A DNA stretch of 64,000 bases from assembly GCA_963801255.1 (NCBI GenBank), contig CAWDEC010000012.1, forward strand, positions 62,001 through 126,000, given 5' to 3'. The notes beneath the pieces are model-generated. The model did no database searches, had not been told where the DNA came from, and worked only from the letters and a program-made list of their open reading frames with translations. Source of the DNA: JAICXG01 sp963801255. GTDB taxonomy: Bacteria; Verrucomicrobiota; Verrucomicrobiia; Chthoniobacterales; UBA10450. Positions 19,788 through 27,350 of the stretch are shown here, in pieces (positions within the stretch are counted from its first letter, which is position 1; each line of letters opens with the position of its first letter). The position numbers and the translations under genes are program-made.

Positions 19788-21080
19788 ATGAGCGATCAGG
19801 CTGGAGAAATGGACGCTCTTGTGCAATCCAAGCCCGGCATTCTCCGGCGCTTCTTTTCTGCACTCGGTCCAGGAGTAATCACCGGCGCGGCAGATGACGA
19901 TCCTTCAGGTATCGCGACCTACTCGATTGTTGGCGCGCAGCTTGGCCCCTCGCTTTTGTGGACGGCGCTTATTACGTGGCCGCTCATGGCGTCTGTGCAG
20001 TTCATGTGCGCTCGCATCGGAATGGTGACCGGTATGGGTCTTGGTGATGCTTTGCGAAGAAAAGGGCCGCGCTCGCTGCTCTTAATCGGGGCAATCGCGC
20101 TCCTTGTCGCAAACAGCATTAATGTTGGCGCCGATCTTATCGGCATGGCAGATGCCGCAGAGATGCTCTCAGGCATTAGCTCGCATATCTATGTAGTCTT
20201 GTTCGGTGTTGCCATTGCACTGGCTACGATCCGGTTTCGTTACCATCGGATTGCTGGGATCATGAAATGGCTCGCGCTCGTTCTTTTCGCCTATGTCATC
20301 ACGGCGTTCATTGTCGGTCCAGACTGGCGCAGTGTGTTACATGATACCTTTATTCCGTCATTGCCATCGGGTCATGATCAATGGCAAAGCCTTGTCGCAA
20401 TCCTCGGCACCACCATCAGTCCGTACCTGTTTTTCTGGCAGGCCTCACAGGAGGTAGAAGAAGAGAAATCGATGGGCCGGCGCATGCTAGCCGATCGACT
20501 GGGAGCAACGCGTCGCGAATTAGGCTTAAGAGGACTCGATGTCGGTGTTGGAACATTCTTTTCCAACATGGTGATGTATTTCATCATCCTAACCACAGCG
20601 CTCACGCTTCATCGGCACGGGATTACAAACATCGAAACCTCACGTCAGGCAGCGGAAGCCCTGCGTCCGCTCGCCGGCGTTTTTGCCTCGACACTTTACA
20701 CGGTGGGCATAATCGGCGTTGGAATCCTGGCGATTCCAACACTTACTGGTTCAGCTGCGTATGCTTTCGCGGAGACCTTTTCATGGCAGGAAGGACTCGA
20801 TGAGCCATTTCGCGGAGCGATTCCATTCTATGCGGTGGTAGTTATCTCGACATGCTTTGGAATCGCTCTTGATGTTTTCCACATCAATCCTTTGAAAGCG
20901 CTCTTCTACACGGCTGTGATCAACGGCGTGCTCGCGCCGTTCCTACTCGTTGGCATTCTCGTTGCCGCATCGGATCGCAAATTGATGCAAGGCCAGGCGA
21001 GCTCGTTGTTCTCGCGCATCCTGGTTGGAATCACTATCGTGGTAATGTTCAGCGCAGCCGCCGCAATGTTCGTTTTCTAA
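19788..21080 (+). CDS. Nramp-related divalent metal transporter with non-canonical motifs
   Basis: 430 residues with about eleven membrane segments. The first segment reads 'GPGVITGAADDDPSGIATYS', the position of the canonical DPGN metal-binding motif, here DPSG. The sixth segment reads 'GTTISPYLFFWQASQEVEEE', the position of canonical MPH, so the metal-selective methionine is missing. This points to an Nramp-like branch that may carry Mg2+ or Mn2+ rather than being a classical MntH; that is inference. The start may also be the methionine at 19809. It is monocistronic, followed by tRNA-Ala on the other strand. Confidence 0.85.
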   Translation: MSDQAGEMDALVQSKPGILRRFFSALGPGVITGAADDDPSGIATYSIVGAQLGPSLLWTALITWPLMASVQFMCARIGMVTGMGLGDALRRKGPRSLLLIGAIALLVANSINVGADLIGMADAAEMLSGISSHIYVVLFGVAIALATIRFRYHRIAGIMKWLALVLFAYVITAFIVGPDWRSVLHDTFIPSLPSGHDQWQSLVAILGTTISPYLFFWQASQEVEEEKSMGRRMLADRLGATRRELGLRGLDVGVGTFFSNMVMYFIILTTALTLHRHGITNIETSRQAAEALRPLAGVFASTLYTVGIIGVGILAIPTLTGSAAYAFAETFSWQEGLDEPFRGAIPFYAVVVISTCFGIALDVFHINPLKALFYTAVINGVLAPFLLVGILVAASDRKLMQGQASSLFSRILVGITIVVMFSAAAAMFVF

Positions 21081-21148
21081 GGCAATCTTCGCTCGCTAAA
21101 GCCCGATCTCTCTTATCCCCTCTCTTCGAAGAACTGATCAAAAGGACT

Positions 21149-21221
21149 TGGAGCCTAGGGGATTCGAACCCCTGACCTCCTCAATGCCATTGAGGCGCTC
21201 TACCAACTGAGCTAAGACCCC
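21149..21221 (-). tRNA. tRNA-Ala(GGC)
   Basis: The reverse complement folds as a full cloverleaf of 73 nt: acceptor GGGGTCT/AGGCTCC, D-arm GCTC-AGTTGGTA-GAGC, anticodon arm CCTCA-ATGGCAT-TGAGG with anticodon GGC (decodes GCC), and T-arm AGGGG-TTCGAAT-CCCCT. The discriminator base is A and CCA is not encoded. A decayed integrase lies 13 bases away on the 5' side. Confidence 0.95.
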
Positions 21222-21234
21222 GTTTACCTATAAA

Positions 21235-21640
21235 ATGCGGGCCCGGACCTTTCCACATTTCTCATTGTCCACCGATTTTTCATCCGCTGCAGGTTTCATG
21301 CACCATGAAACCCGAAGTCTGCAAGCCAATCGGCAAGTTTCAAAAAGTGGCGAGTATCCTTACCGCTATTCATCGAACGGCGTCTATTATGCGCGCATTA
21401 AGACCAGCGGCAAGGAAATCCGCCAGAGCCTCGGAGCACCGGTTCGACAAAAAGCGACTCGCGAATTGCGCCATTCAAAGATGAGCAGCTAAAAATGGCT
21501 CGCTTGCGAGGCAAACTCACGCTGGCCGAGCTTTTCAACCGCGACCTCAAAGACCGTCCGGCATCAGAAGGAAAAGCCGCAGGGCGATTCGGTCGACGTC
21601 ACTTGGCGAGCCGTTAACTCGCGCTTTTCACTGATCGCCT
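21235..21640 (+). pseudogene. Decayed tyrosine recombinase/integrase N-terminus
   Basis: The frame from 21235 contains 'YRYSSNGVYYARIKTSGKEI' followed by RQSLGA, the Arm-type DNA-binding N-terminus of phage-like integrases, and stops at 21492. Neighbouring frames continue the same protein: one reads 'PFKDEQLKMARLRGKLTLAE' followed by LFNRDLK, another reads 'TVRHQKEKPQ'. At least two frameshifts are therefore present. The catalytic domain with the R-H-R-Y residues is absent. The location between tRNA-Ala and the halogenase/carrier-protein pair suggests the scar of a mobile element. Confidence 0.7.
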
Positions 21641-21655
21641 GATTGTCAGGCTGAC

Positions 21656-23065
21656 TCAGTCTGCCAGAGCAAGAGTGCGTTCCTGATCTCGTTTAACCAT
21701 GTCGCTAAAGACGTCTTCCCAGCGACCGTCGCAGGATGGTTGCACGAAGTTATCTCGATCGATGACCAGTTTCTTATATCGACGGAAGTGATCCGGATGT
21801 TCGAGCATCTCGAAGAAGTCATTAAACTTCTCGTAATTTTCAAAGAAATCGCCCGACAGCATGTAATGCCCGGCCGCCATGGCACTCTCGTGCTCCTTAT
21901 GCGCCTTGCCATCCGCACCGGCCTGGGCCCAGGTGAGACTGTGTGGGTCGTAAAACAGCTTAATCATACGATGAACGAAGTTATACGCCCCGGAGATTTG
22001 CCGATAGGCTTTCTCGAGCGCAGCAGTCCCGGCATCGGTTTCGCCCACAAGAACCTGATGGATGGCCGGAGCCACCAACGAAGAACTCTTAATGGAAAGG
22101 AACACGCCGCTGGAAAAAATCGGGTCGATAAAACCACGCGCATCTCCCACCATGGCGTAATTTGTTCCATAGTGGTTCTTCACTTCATAGGAGTAATTCC
22201 CATTAATTTGCATCGGAATCAGCATCTTACTTCCCTGCAGCAAACCGCGAACGTAACCGGACCGTTCCAGTTCCTGCATGCAAAGATCATATTTCCAATC
22301 CTTGGAGCCACTTTCCTTCAGTTTGCGTTGCTGATCGCGGATATAAGAGTTCTGCGCGACAAAGCCGGCGGTAATACGGTGCTCGCCGAGGGGAAAGACC
22401 CAGATCCATCCTTTCTGTTCCAATCCCATGTAAATGATAATGGAGAGACCTTCCTCCAGGCCTCCCGCTAACTCGACATCGCCCCAATGCGACCAGATAG
22501 CAGTCCGATCCAGTTCTTCGCGTGGCTTGCGCCAGCCATTCTTCGCCCCGACAAAAGCCTCGCGCCCGCTCGCATCTACCAGGAAACGGGCATGATGAGT
22601 GGTCTTAGCCCCAGCCTTGTCAGCCACTACGACCGTAACCTTGTCCGGGGACTCTGTTACATTCGCTTCGACAACCGTCGTTTCTTCCCGCACGTCAACT
22701 CCGTTCTTTGCGGCGTTCTTCAAGAGGATATGGTCAAATTCGCCTCGGATGACCTGAAAAGAGAGATATGTCTCATTCTTGATCACATGATGAAAACACC
22801 AAGTCGTCGAGACATTCCCGTCCCGGTCAATGAAGCGGACGCCAGGCTTACGAACGAAATTGGTCCGCAGCTCGTCGACTACGCCCAAGTCCTCTAGAAG
22901 CGAATAACAGAAAGGAAGGAGCGATTCTCCAACGTGTTCGCGCGGGAATTTTTCTCGTTCCAGCAGTAGGACCTTGTGGCCAAGGCGGGCCAGCCACGTT
23001 CCCATTGTCGAGCCAGCCGGCCCTCCTCCGATAATAATTACGTCGTGCTGAGTGTCAGTTGTCAT
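21656..23065 (-). CDS. FAD-dependent halogenase-like monooxygenase
   Basis: 469 residues. The N-terminal Rossmann motif GGGPAGS is at about residues 13-19. 'REKFPREHVGESLLP' (37-51) is the typical sequence of flavin-dependent halogenases and related oxidoreductases, and 'WIWVFP' (220-225) corresponds to the WxWxIP motif used to tell halogenases from plain monooxygenases. 'GDARGFIDPIFSSGV' (307-321) is the second FAD-binding stretch. A carrier-protein gene starts 141 bases upstream on the same strand, so the substrate may be bound to that carrier, as in pyrrole halogenases; that is inference. No flavin reductase gene is adjacent. It could also be a related reductase lacking halogenase activity. 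Confidence 0.8.
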   Translation of the reverse strand: MTTDTQHDVIIIGGGPAGSTMGTWLARLGHKVLLLEREKFPREHVGESLLPFCYSLLEDLGVVDELRTNFVRKPGVRFIDRDGNVSTTWCFHHVIKNETYLSFQVIRGEFDHILLKNAAKNGVDVREETTVVEANVTESPDKVTVVVADKAGAKTTHHARFLVDASGREAFVGAKNGWRKPREELDRTAIWSHWGDVELAGGLEEGLSIIIYMGLEQKGWIWVFPLGEHRITAGFVAQNSYIRDQQRKLKESGSKDWKYDLCMQELERSGYVRGLLQGSKMLIPMQINGNYSYEVKNHYGTNYAMVGDARGFIDPIFSSGVFLSIKSSSLVAPAIHQVLVGETDAGTAALEKAYRQISGAYNFVHRMIKLFYDPHSLTWAQAGADGKAHKEHESAMAAGHYMLSGDFFENYEKFNDFFEMLEHPDHFRRYKKLVIDRDNFVQPSCDGRWEDVFSDMVKRDQERTLALAD

Positions 23066-23206
23066 AAAGCTGAAAGTTACGGACGGATCCCGTCAAAGAT
23101 GCGGCCCGGTGGTTAGTTAATTGTTAGATTTGTGAGCATCAGTGCAAAGACATGCCCAGGAATAGAAACTTCATTCATGAAACACCTGATACCGTGAAAA
23201 TAAGCC

Positions 23207-23485
23207 CTAGCTGTTTTCGACAGGCTGCATGCCGGCTTGGCTGGTCGGTTGCCGCTTTTTCTCAAGCAATTCCGTCAACTTGCGTGCAGTCGCGAAATTT
23301 TCAGCCAGCAGCTCTTCGTCCTCGATCCTTATGTTTAGGTCGCTCTCCATGAATGAGACCAGCCGAATAAGACCGAGCGAATCGATTTGGAGAGGCTGAT
23401 CCGGATCAGTCACCGGCGGCAGAGGAGCGCGGGCTTCGTTTAGGTAGTCTAACAGCTTCGCTGGTAAATCAATCGTTTGACTCAT
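23207..23485 (-). CDS. Acyl carrier protein-like
   Basis: 92 residues, acidic, four-helix carrier-protein pattern. The phosphopantetheine attachment motif is 'DSLGLIRL' with Ser at residue 36, followed by 'DLNIRIEDEELLAENFATAR', a typical helix II-III region. It is a stand-alone carrier, not the fatty acid synthase ACP by context, since no fab genes are near. It precedes the halogenase-like gene on the same strand and likely carries its substrate. The modifying enzyme could be AcpS encoded at 46018. Confidence 0.8.
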   Translation of the reverse strand: MSQTIDLPAKLLDYLNEARAPLPPVTDPDQPLQIDSLGLIRLVSFMESDLNIRIEDEELLAENFATARKLTELLEKKRQPTSQAGMQPVENS

Positions 23486-23869
23486 AAAGGGTATTCGGCT
23501 CTACGAAACCGGCAAACCTCATTGCTTTCGTCGGCAAAACCGACTGCTGCCGTCTCGCTCTAGCATAGGAAGCACCGATGGTGCCATTGATGAATTCTAT
23601 TAGCAAGTGAATATTACGAAACTTTAACGTTACGATCCAATGTCTTGCGGAAGGCGAAGGTTGCCGGAGGGAATCACGCAAGCAATTCAGAGCGCACCGG
23701 TGCTCCGCGCTCAATGCTTCTGGATTCCATCGAGGCAAAGGGGGCGACAGCCGACGGGAAGTGAGGCCTTTCGTCATGCTTCGAAAGGAAGCGAATCCTG
23801 GACCAGACAGGAAGGGTTTCGGAGATCCGAAAGGTGGTCCACTGGAACCGCGCGATTATCTGCTTTTAC
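23486..23869. other. Gap without a recognisable gene
   Basis: 384 bases upstream of the carrier-protein gene and downstream of lpxI. It probably holds the promoter of the carrier-protein/halogenase pair. Open frames here on both strands resemble nothing known and overlap one another. No clear hairpin terminator is seen. Confidence 0.4.
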
Positions 23870-24697
23870 CTAACGACCGGCGATCGTGATCTTTTCCTGG
23901 TCAGCGGCGGCGACAAGTGCCGCGCGCTCGAGCAGGAGCGTGCGGCCTGCTTCCACCGCGATGGCGCGAATCTTTGCTTCGGCCGCGATGCGCAGGGTTT
24001 CGGTTCCGATTACTGGAACGTCGAAGCGCATGTCCTGGTTTGGCTTGGTAACCTTGATAACGACGGCGTTTTTTTTGCCTAACGATCCACCGCGCCGGAT
24101 CGCTTCGTTCGTGCCTTCGAAAGCCTCAACCGCCAGCACCGTCCCGTTTTTGACAACGATGGTCTGACCGACGTCGAGCGCGCTCAACTGCTTGGCGATT
24201 TCAAAGCCGAAGCTAACGTCGGCCTCTTCGCGCTCCTTGAGCTTCGGGCCGGCGATGTGACCGCTCGGCGCAAGCAGATGATTCAAAAAGGTCGTAGCCG
24301 GCAGCAGTTCGACCCCGCTGGCGGCGAGTTGATCTGCGATCGCGCCAAAGATCGATTCGGCATTGCGTTCTTTCAGCCGGGCGAGAAGAAACATGGCTTT
24401 GAAATCGGGACGCAAATTGAAAAGATTTGCCGGCGCGATCTGGCCCGCCATGATGGCTTGCCTGACGTTGGCACCGCGGAAGAAGCTCAAGAGCTTGCCG
24501 AGTTGGCCGACGCGCATCCATTCGATTTCGTCGGCGCGATTGGTGATTTCCGACGACGTCTCGTCGGTGAAAGCCGCAACTACGATGCGCTTCACTCCCG
24601 CAATGCGCGCCGAATCTGCGAGCAGGAGCGGATAAACGCCGCTGCCGGCGATAATCCCGAGGGCATCTGGCGTTGGCATGAGCGCGGAAGCTTGCAT
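23870..24697 (-). CDS. lpxI: UDP-2,3-diacylglucosamine pyrophosphatase LpxI
   Basis: About 275 residues from the ATG at 24697 (alternative at 24679). The frame stays open further upstream but the extra residues overlap atpC and look non-coding. The protein starts 'LGIIAGSGVYPLLLADSA' and contains 'GRVYLGQLGKLLSFFRGANV'-like sequence, 'MAGQIAPANLF', 'VGQTIVVKNGTVLAVEAFEG' and 'FDVPVIGTETLRIAAEAKIR', which fit the LpxI (DUF1009) family. It hydrolyses UDP-2,3-diacyl-GlcN in lipid A synthesis, replacing LpxH. The stop codon TAG lies inside a near-copy of the repeated 9-mer (23868-23876 region), and an exact copy is at 24077-24085. Confidence 0.9.
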   Translation of the reverse strand: MQASALMPTPDALGIIAGSGVYPLLLADSARIAGVKRIVVAAFTDETSSEITNRADEIEWMRVGQLGKLLSFFRGANVRQAIMAGQIAPANLFNLRPDFKAMFLLARLKERNAESIFGAIADQLAASGVELLPATTFLNHLLAPSGHIAGPKLKEREEADVSFGFEIAKQLSALDVGQTIVVKNGTVLAVEAFEGTNEAIRRGGSLGKKNAVVIKVTKPNQDMRFDVPVIGTETLRIAAEAKIRAIAVEAGRTLLLERAALVAAADQEKITIAGR

Positions 24698-24737
24698 CGT
24701 AGGCGAAGCGTGGCGCAAGCCGGAAGCTCGCGCTTCC

Positions 24738-25145
24738 TTAGTGGCGGTGGCGACGCTTGACGTGCAGTTGGGCAATCGCTTTTTGCAATGAAGCCTGCAC
24801 CGCCGCGACTTCTTCTGCGCCGAGATCTCCTTCCATCGCGGCCTTGGCGCGCGCGACGGCATCTTCCGCCGCCTGTTCGTCGATAGCGGCCGATTGAAGC
24901 GCCATGTCGGTAAGGACAGAAATAGAGTCGGCAGTGATCTCGGCGAAACCTTCTCCAACTGCCAGCGAGGTTTCGCGGCCGCCCTTGATAACGCGCAGCT
25001 CACCAGGCTTCAACGTTGTCAACACCGGCACGTGGTTTGGATAGACACCTAATTCGCCGTCGGCCCCTGGTAAGATGACCATTTCGGCGTCTTCGGAATA
25101 GGCTTTCGCCTCCGGCGTAACGATCTCCAAACGTAACGTTTTCAT
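24738..25145 (-). CDS. atpC: F1Fo ATP synthase epsilon subunit
   Basis: 135 residues. The N-terminal beta-sandwich 'LRLEIVTPEAKAYSEDAEMV' and 'GADGELGVYPNHVPVLTTL' are diagnostic, followed by the C-terminal helical hairpin ('EQAAEDAVARAKAAM'). The subunit couples F1 rotation and regulates ATP hydrolysis. It is 55 bases downstream of atpD on the same strand; the exact 9-mer GCCTAACGA is in that gap (25178-25186). The other ATP synthase genes are 7.7 kb away. Confidence 0.96.
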   Translation of the reverse strand: MKTLRLEIVTPEAKAYSEDAEMVILPGADGELGVYPNHVPVLTTLKPGELRVIKGGRETSLAVGEGFAEITADSISVLTDMALQSAAIDEQAAEDAVARAKAAMEGDLGAEEVAAVQASLQKAIAQLHVKRRHRH

Positions 25146-25200
25146 CTCCTCAGTTAACCCTCAGCAAAACCAGCCGCGCCTAACGACTGCCAGACTTTAG

Positions 25201-26610
25201 CTATCCTTCCTTGATCATGTCGATGCCGCCCTTCATATAGAAATTCTGCTCCGGCACGTCGTCGTGTTTGCCATCGAGGATTTCTTTGAAGCCGCGGACG
25301 GTTTCCGCGATCGAGACATATTGGCCGGCCGTCCCGGTGAAGACTTCCGCAACGTGGAACGGCTGACTAAGAAAACGCTGCATCTTGCGCGCACGGTAGA
25401 CGGTGAGCTTGTCTTCGGGACTTAACTCATCCATGCCGAGAATCGCGATGATGTCTTGCAAATCCTTGTAGCGTTGCAGCACCTTTTGGACACCACGCGC
25501 GACCGCGTAATGCTCTTCGCCTACGATCTCGGGGGCGAGTGATTTGGAAGTCGAAGCCAAAGGGTCAACCGCCGGATAAATGCCTAGCTCTGCGATTGAG
25601 CGCTCGAGCACGATCGTGGAATCCAGGTGCGCAAAAGTGTTAGCCGGCGCGGGATCGGTCAGGTCATCCGCGGGGACATAGACCGCCTGAAAGCTCGTGA
25701 TCGATCCCCTGTTCGTCGACGTGATCCGTTCTTGCAGGTCACCCATCTCGGCTGAAAGCGTCGGCTGATAACCCACTGCGCTAGGGGTTCGACCCAGCAA
25801 TGCAGAAACCTCCGAACCGGCTTGCGAGAAACGAAAGATATTGTCGATAAAAAGAAGCACATCCTGGTTGCGCTCGTCGCGGAAGTACTCTGTCATCGCA
25901 AGGGCGGAGAGTGCCACGCGCAAGCGTGCGCCGGGCGGTTCGTTCATCTGACCGTACACGAGCGCGACCTTCGATTTACTCAAATCCTTTTGGTCGATAA
26001 CGCCCGCTTCACTCATTTCTGTGTAAAGGTCATTGCCCTCGCGTGTCCGCTCGCCCACTCCGGCAAAGACCGAAAAACCGCCATGACCTTTGGCGATGTT
26101 GTTGATCAATTCCATGATCACGACCGTCTTGCCCACGCCCGCGCCGCCGAATGCGCCCACCTTTCCCCCCTTCGAGAACGGGCAAATCAGGTCGATGACT
26201 TTGATTCCGGTCTCAAGAATTTGCGCTGTCGTATCCTGTTCGGTGAGAGCAGGCGACTTGCGATGAATCGGATACCGCTTCGTGTAATGCACCGGTCCGC
26301 GGTTATCCACCGGATCGCCGGTAACATTAAACACGCGGCCTAGAACTCCTTCTCCCACCGGGACAGAGATAGGGGCGCCGGTGTCCTTCACTTTCATCCC
26401 GCGCTGCAAACCTTCGGTCGAAGACATCGCAATCGAACGCACCCAGCTTTCACCGAGATGCTGCTGCACTTCGAGGATCAGCTTAGTCGGATTACCGTTC
26501 ACTTCGTACTCGATCTCGAGCGCGTTGTAGATGCCCGGCAATCCGCCGGCATCAGCAAAATCCACGTCCACTACGGGACCAATCACTTGGACGATATTAC
26601 CAGTATTCAT
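25201..26610 (-). CDS. atpD: F1Fo ATP synthase beta subunit
   Basis: 469 residues from the ATG at 26610 ('MNTGNIVQVIGPVVDVDF'), preferred over 26625 because it gives the standard N-terminus. The Walker A motif 'GGAGVGKT' is at about 155-162, and 'VGERTREGNDLY', 'LLFIDNIFRFSQAGSEVSAL' (Walker B region) and 'DELSPEDKL' (the DELSEED-like loop) are present. It is the catalytic subunit of F1. It forms a two-gene unit with atpC, separated from atpG by foreign genes on both strands, so it needs its own promoter in 26611-26727. Confidence 0.97.
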   Translation of the reverse strand: MNTGNIVQVIGPVVDVDFADAGGLPGIYNALEIEYEVNGNPTKLILEVQQHLGESWVRSIAMSSTEGLQRGMKVKDTGAPISVPVGEGVLGRVFNVTGDPVDNRGPVHYTKRYPIHRKSPALTEQDTTAQILETGIKVIDLICPFSKGGKVGAFGGAGVGKTVVIMELINNIAKGHGGFSVFAGVGERTREGNDLYTEMSEAGVIDQKDLSKSKVALVYGQMNEPPGARLRVALSALAMTEYFRDERNQDVLLFIDNIFRFSQAGSEVSALLGRTPSAVGYQPTLSAEMGDLQERITSTNRGSITSFQAVYVPADDLTDPAPANTFAHLDSTIVLERSIAELGIYPAVDPLASTSKSLAPEIVGEEHYAVARGVQKVLQRYKDLQDIIAILGMDELSPEDKLTVYRARKMQRFLSQPFHVAEVFTGTAGQYVSIAETVRGFKEILDGKHDDVPEQNFYMKGGIDMIKEG

Positions 26611-26727
26611 AAAAGGGCGACCCACGGGGCGATTTGCCTGGCGCGCGGGAGCCTCAAGGTAACGAGGTTGTGCCCGGCGACAAGTGGCCCGGCGAAGTTT
26701 TTCTCTGCCTTGGAAGCTGACCGCCGG

Positions 26728-27228
26728 CTAGGCTTCCGGAGGGAACCAAAGCCGCATCGTCGCGCCTGTCTCGAGGCCGCCCCATCGGCTGTGAAGATCC
26801 GTCGTCAGAGCGCGAATTTCCGCCAACTGATCTTCACTCAACTCGTCTCGCGGCTGAAGTTGATTCCTGAATGCGAACTCGGCCGCATATTGGTTAAGCT
26901 CGGAGGCGTTGGCATGATTGCCATTCGTCTCATCGGCATCGAGCATTCCGACAAGATGCTCGATAGCGAGTGTCTCCTCCGGCAACTTTCCACGGGCAGT
27001 CTTACCTGTAGTGTCGGCTATTTCCCAACCCGCAGCGATGAGGCCATAGAACCCCTTCTCACTTTGTAGAACAGATTCCACTGCATAGTGTCGAAGGTCG
27101 TGCATGGCAAAGAAGACACTCCGTCGATCATCGTTTCGCTGCCAGGTGACCGAACCATCGATGCGAGTGCATTGCAGAAGCGCGCCGCCGTGACCTAACC
27201 TGACAAGCTCAATCCGAAGTCGATTCAT
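26728..27228 (-). CDS. Conserved-looking hypothetical protein, 166 residues
   Basis: No family recognised. It starts 'MNRLRIELVRLGHGGALLQC', has no signal peptide or membrane segment, and contains 'FFAMHDLRHYAVESVLQSEKGFYGLIAAGWEI' type sequence (a histidine pair HDLRHY in an otherwise helical protein) and a helical C-terminal half. Composition and codon use look like a real cytoplasmic protein. It lies between atpD and the ASPIC/UnbV gene on the same strand. Function unknown. Confidence 0.7.
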   Translation of the reverse strand: MNRLRIELVRLGHGGALLQCTRIDGSVTWQRNDDRRSVFFAMHDLRHYAVESVLQSEKGFYGLIAAGWEIADTTGKTARGKLPEETLAIEHLVGMLDADETNGNHANASELNQYAAEFAFRNQLQPRDELSEDQLAEIRALTTDLHSRWGGLETGATMRLWFPPEA

Positions 27229-27350
27229 GATATTGCGGCAGCGTGCCCAAGCGTGAAACCTGGGAAACGCGGGTTTACTCGTTAGGGATCATCGTGCTCA
27301 ATATCTGAGCTACCAGGGCGGCGGTTGTCGAATTACTCCGTAGCGAAAGC

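Noticed and set aside
24698..25003. N-terminal extension of LpxI
   Set aside because: The added residues overlap atpC and read as low-quality basic sequence; the conserved LpxI N-terminus begins at the internal methionine.
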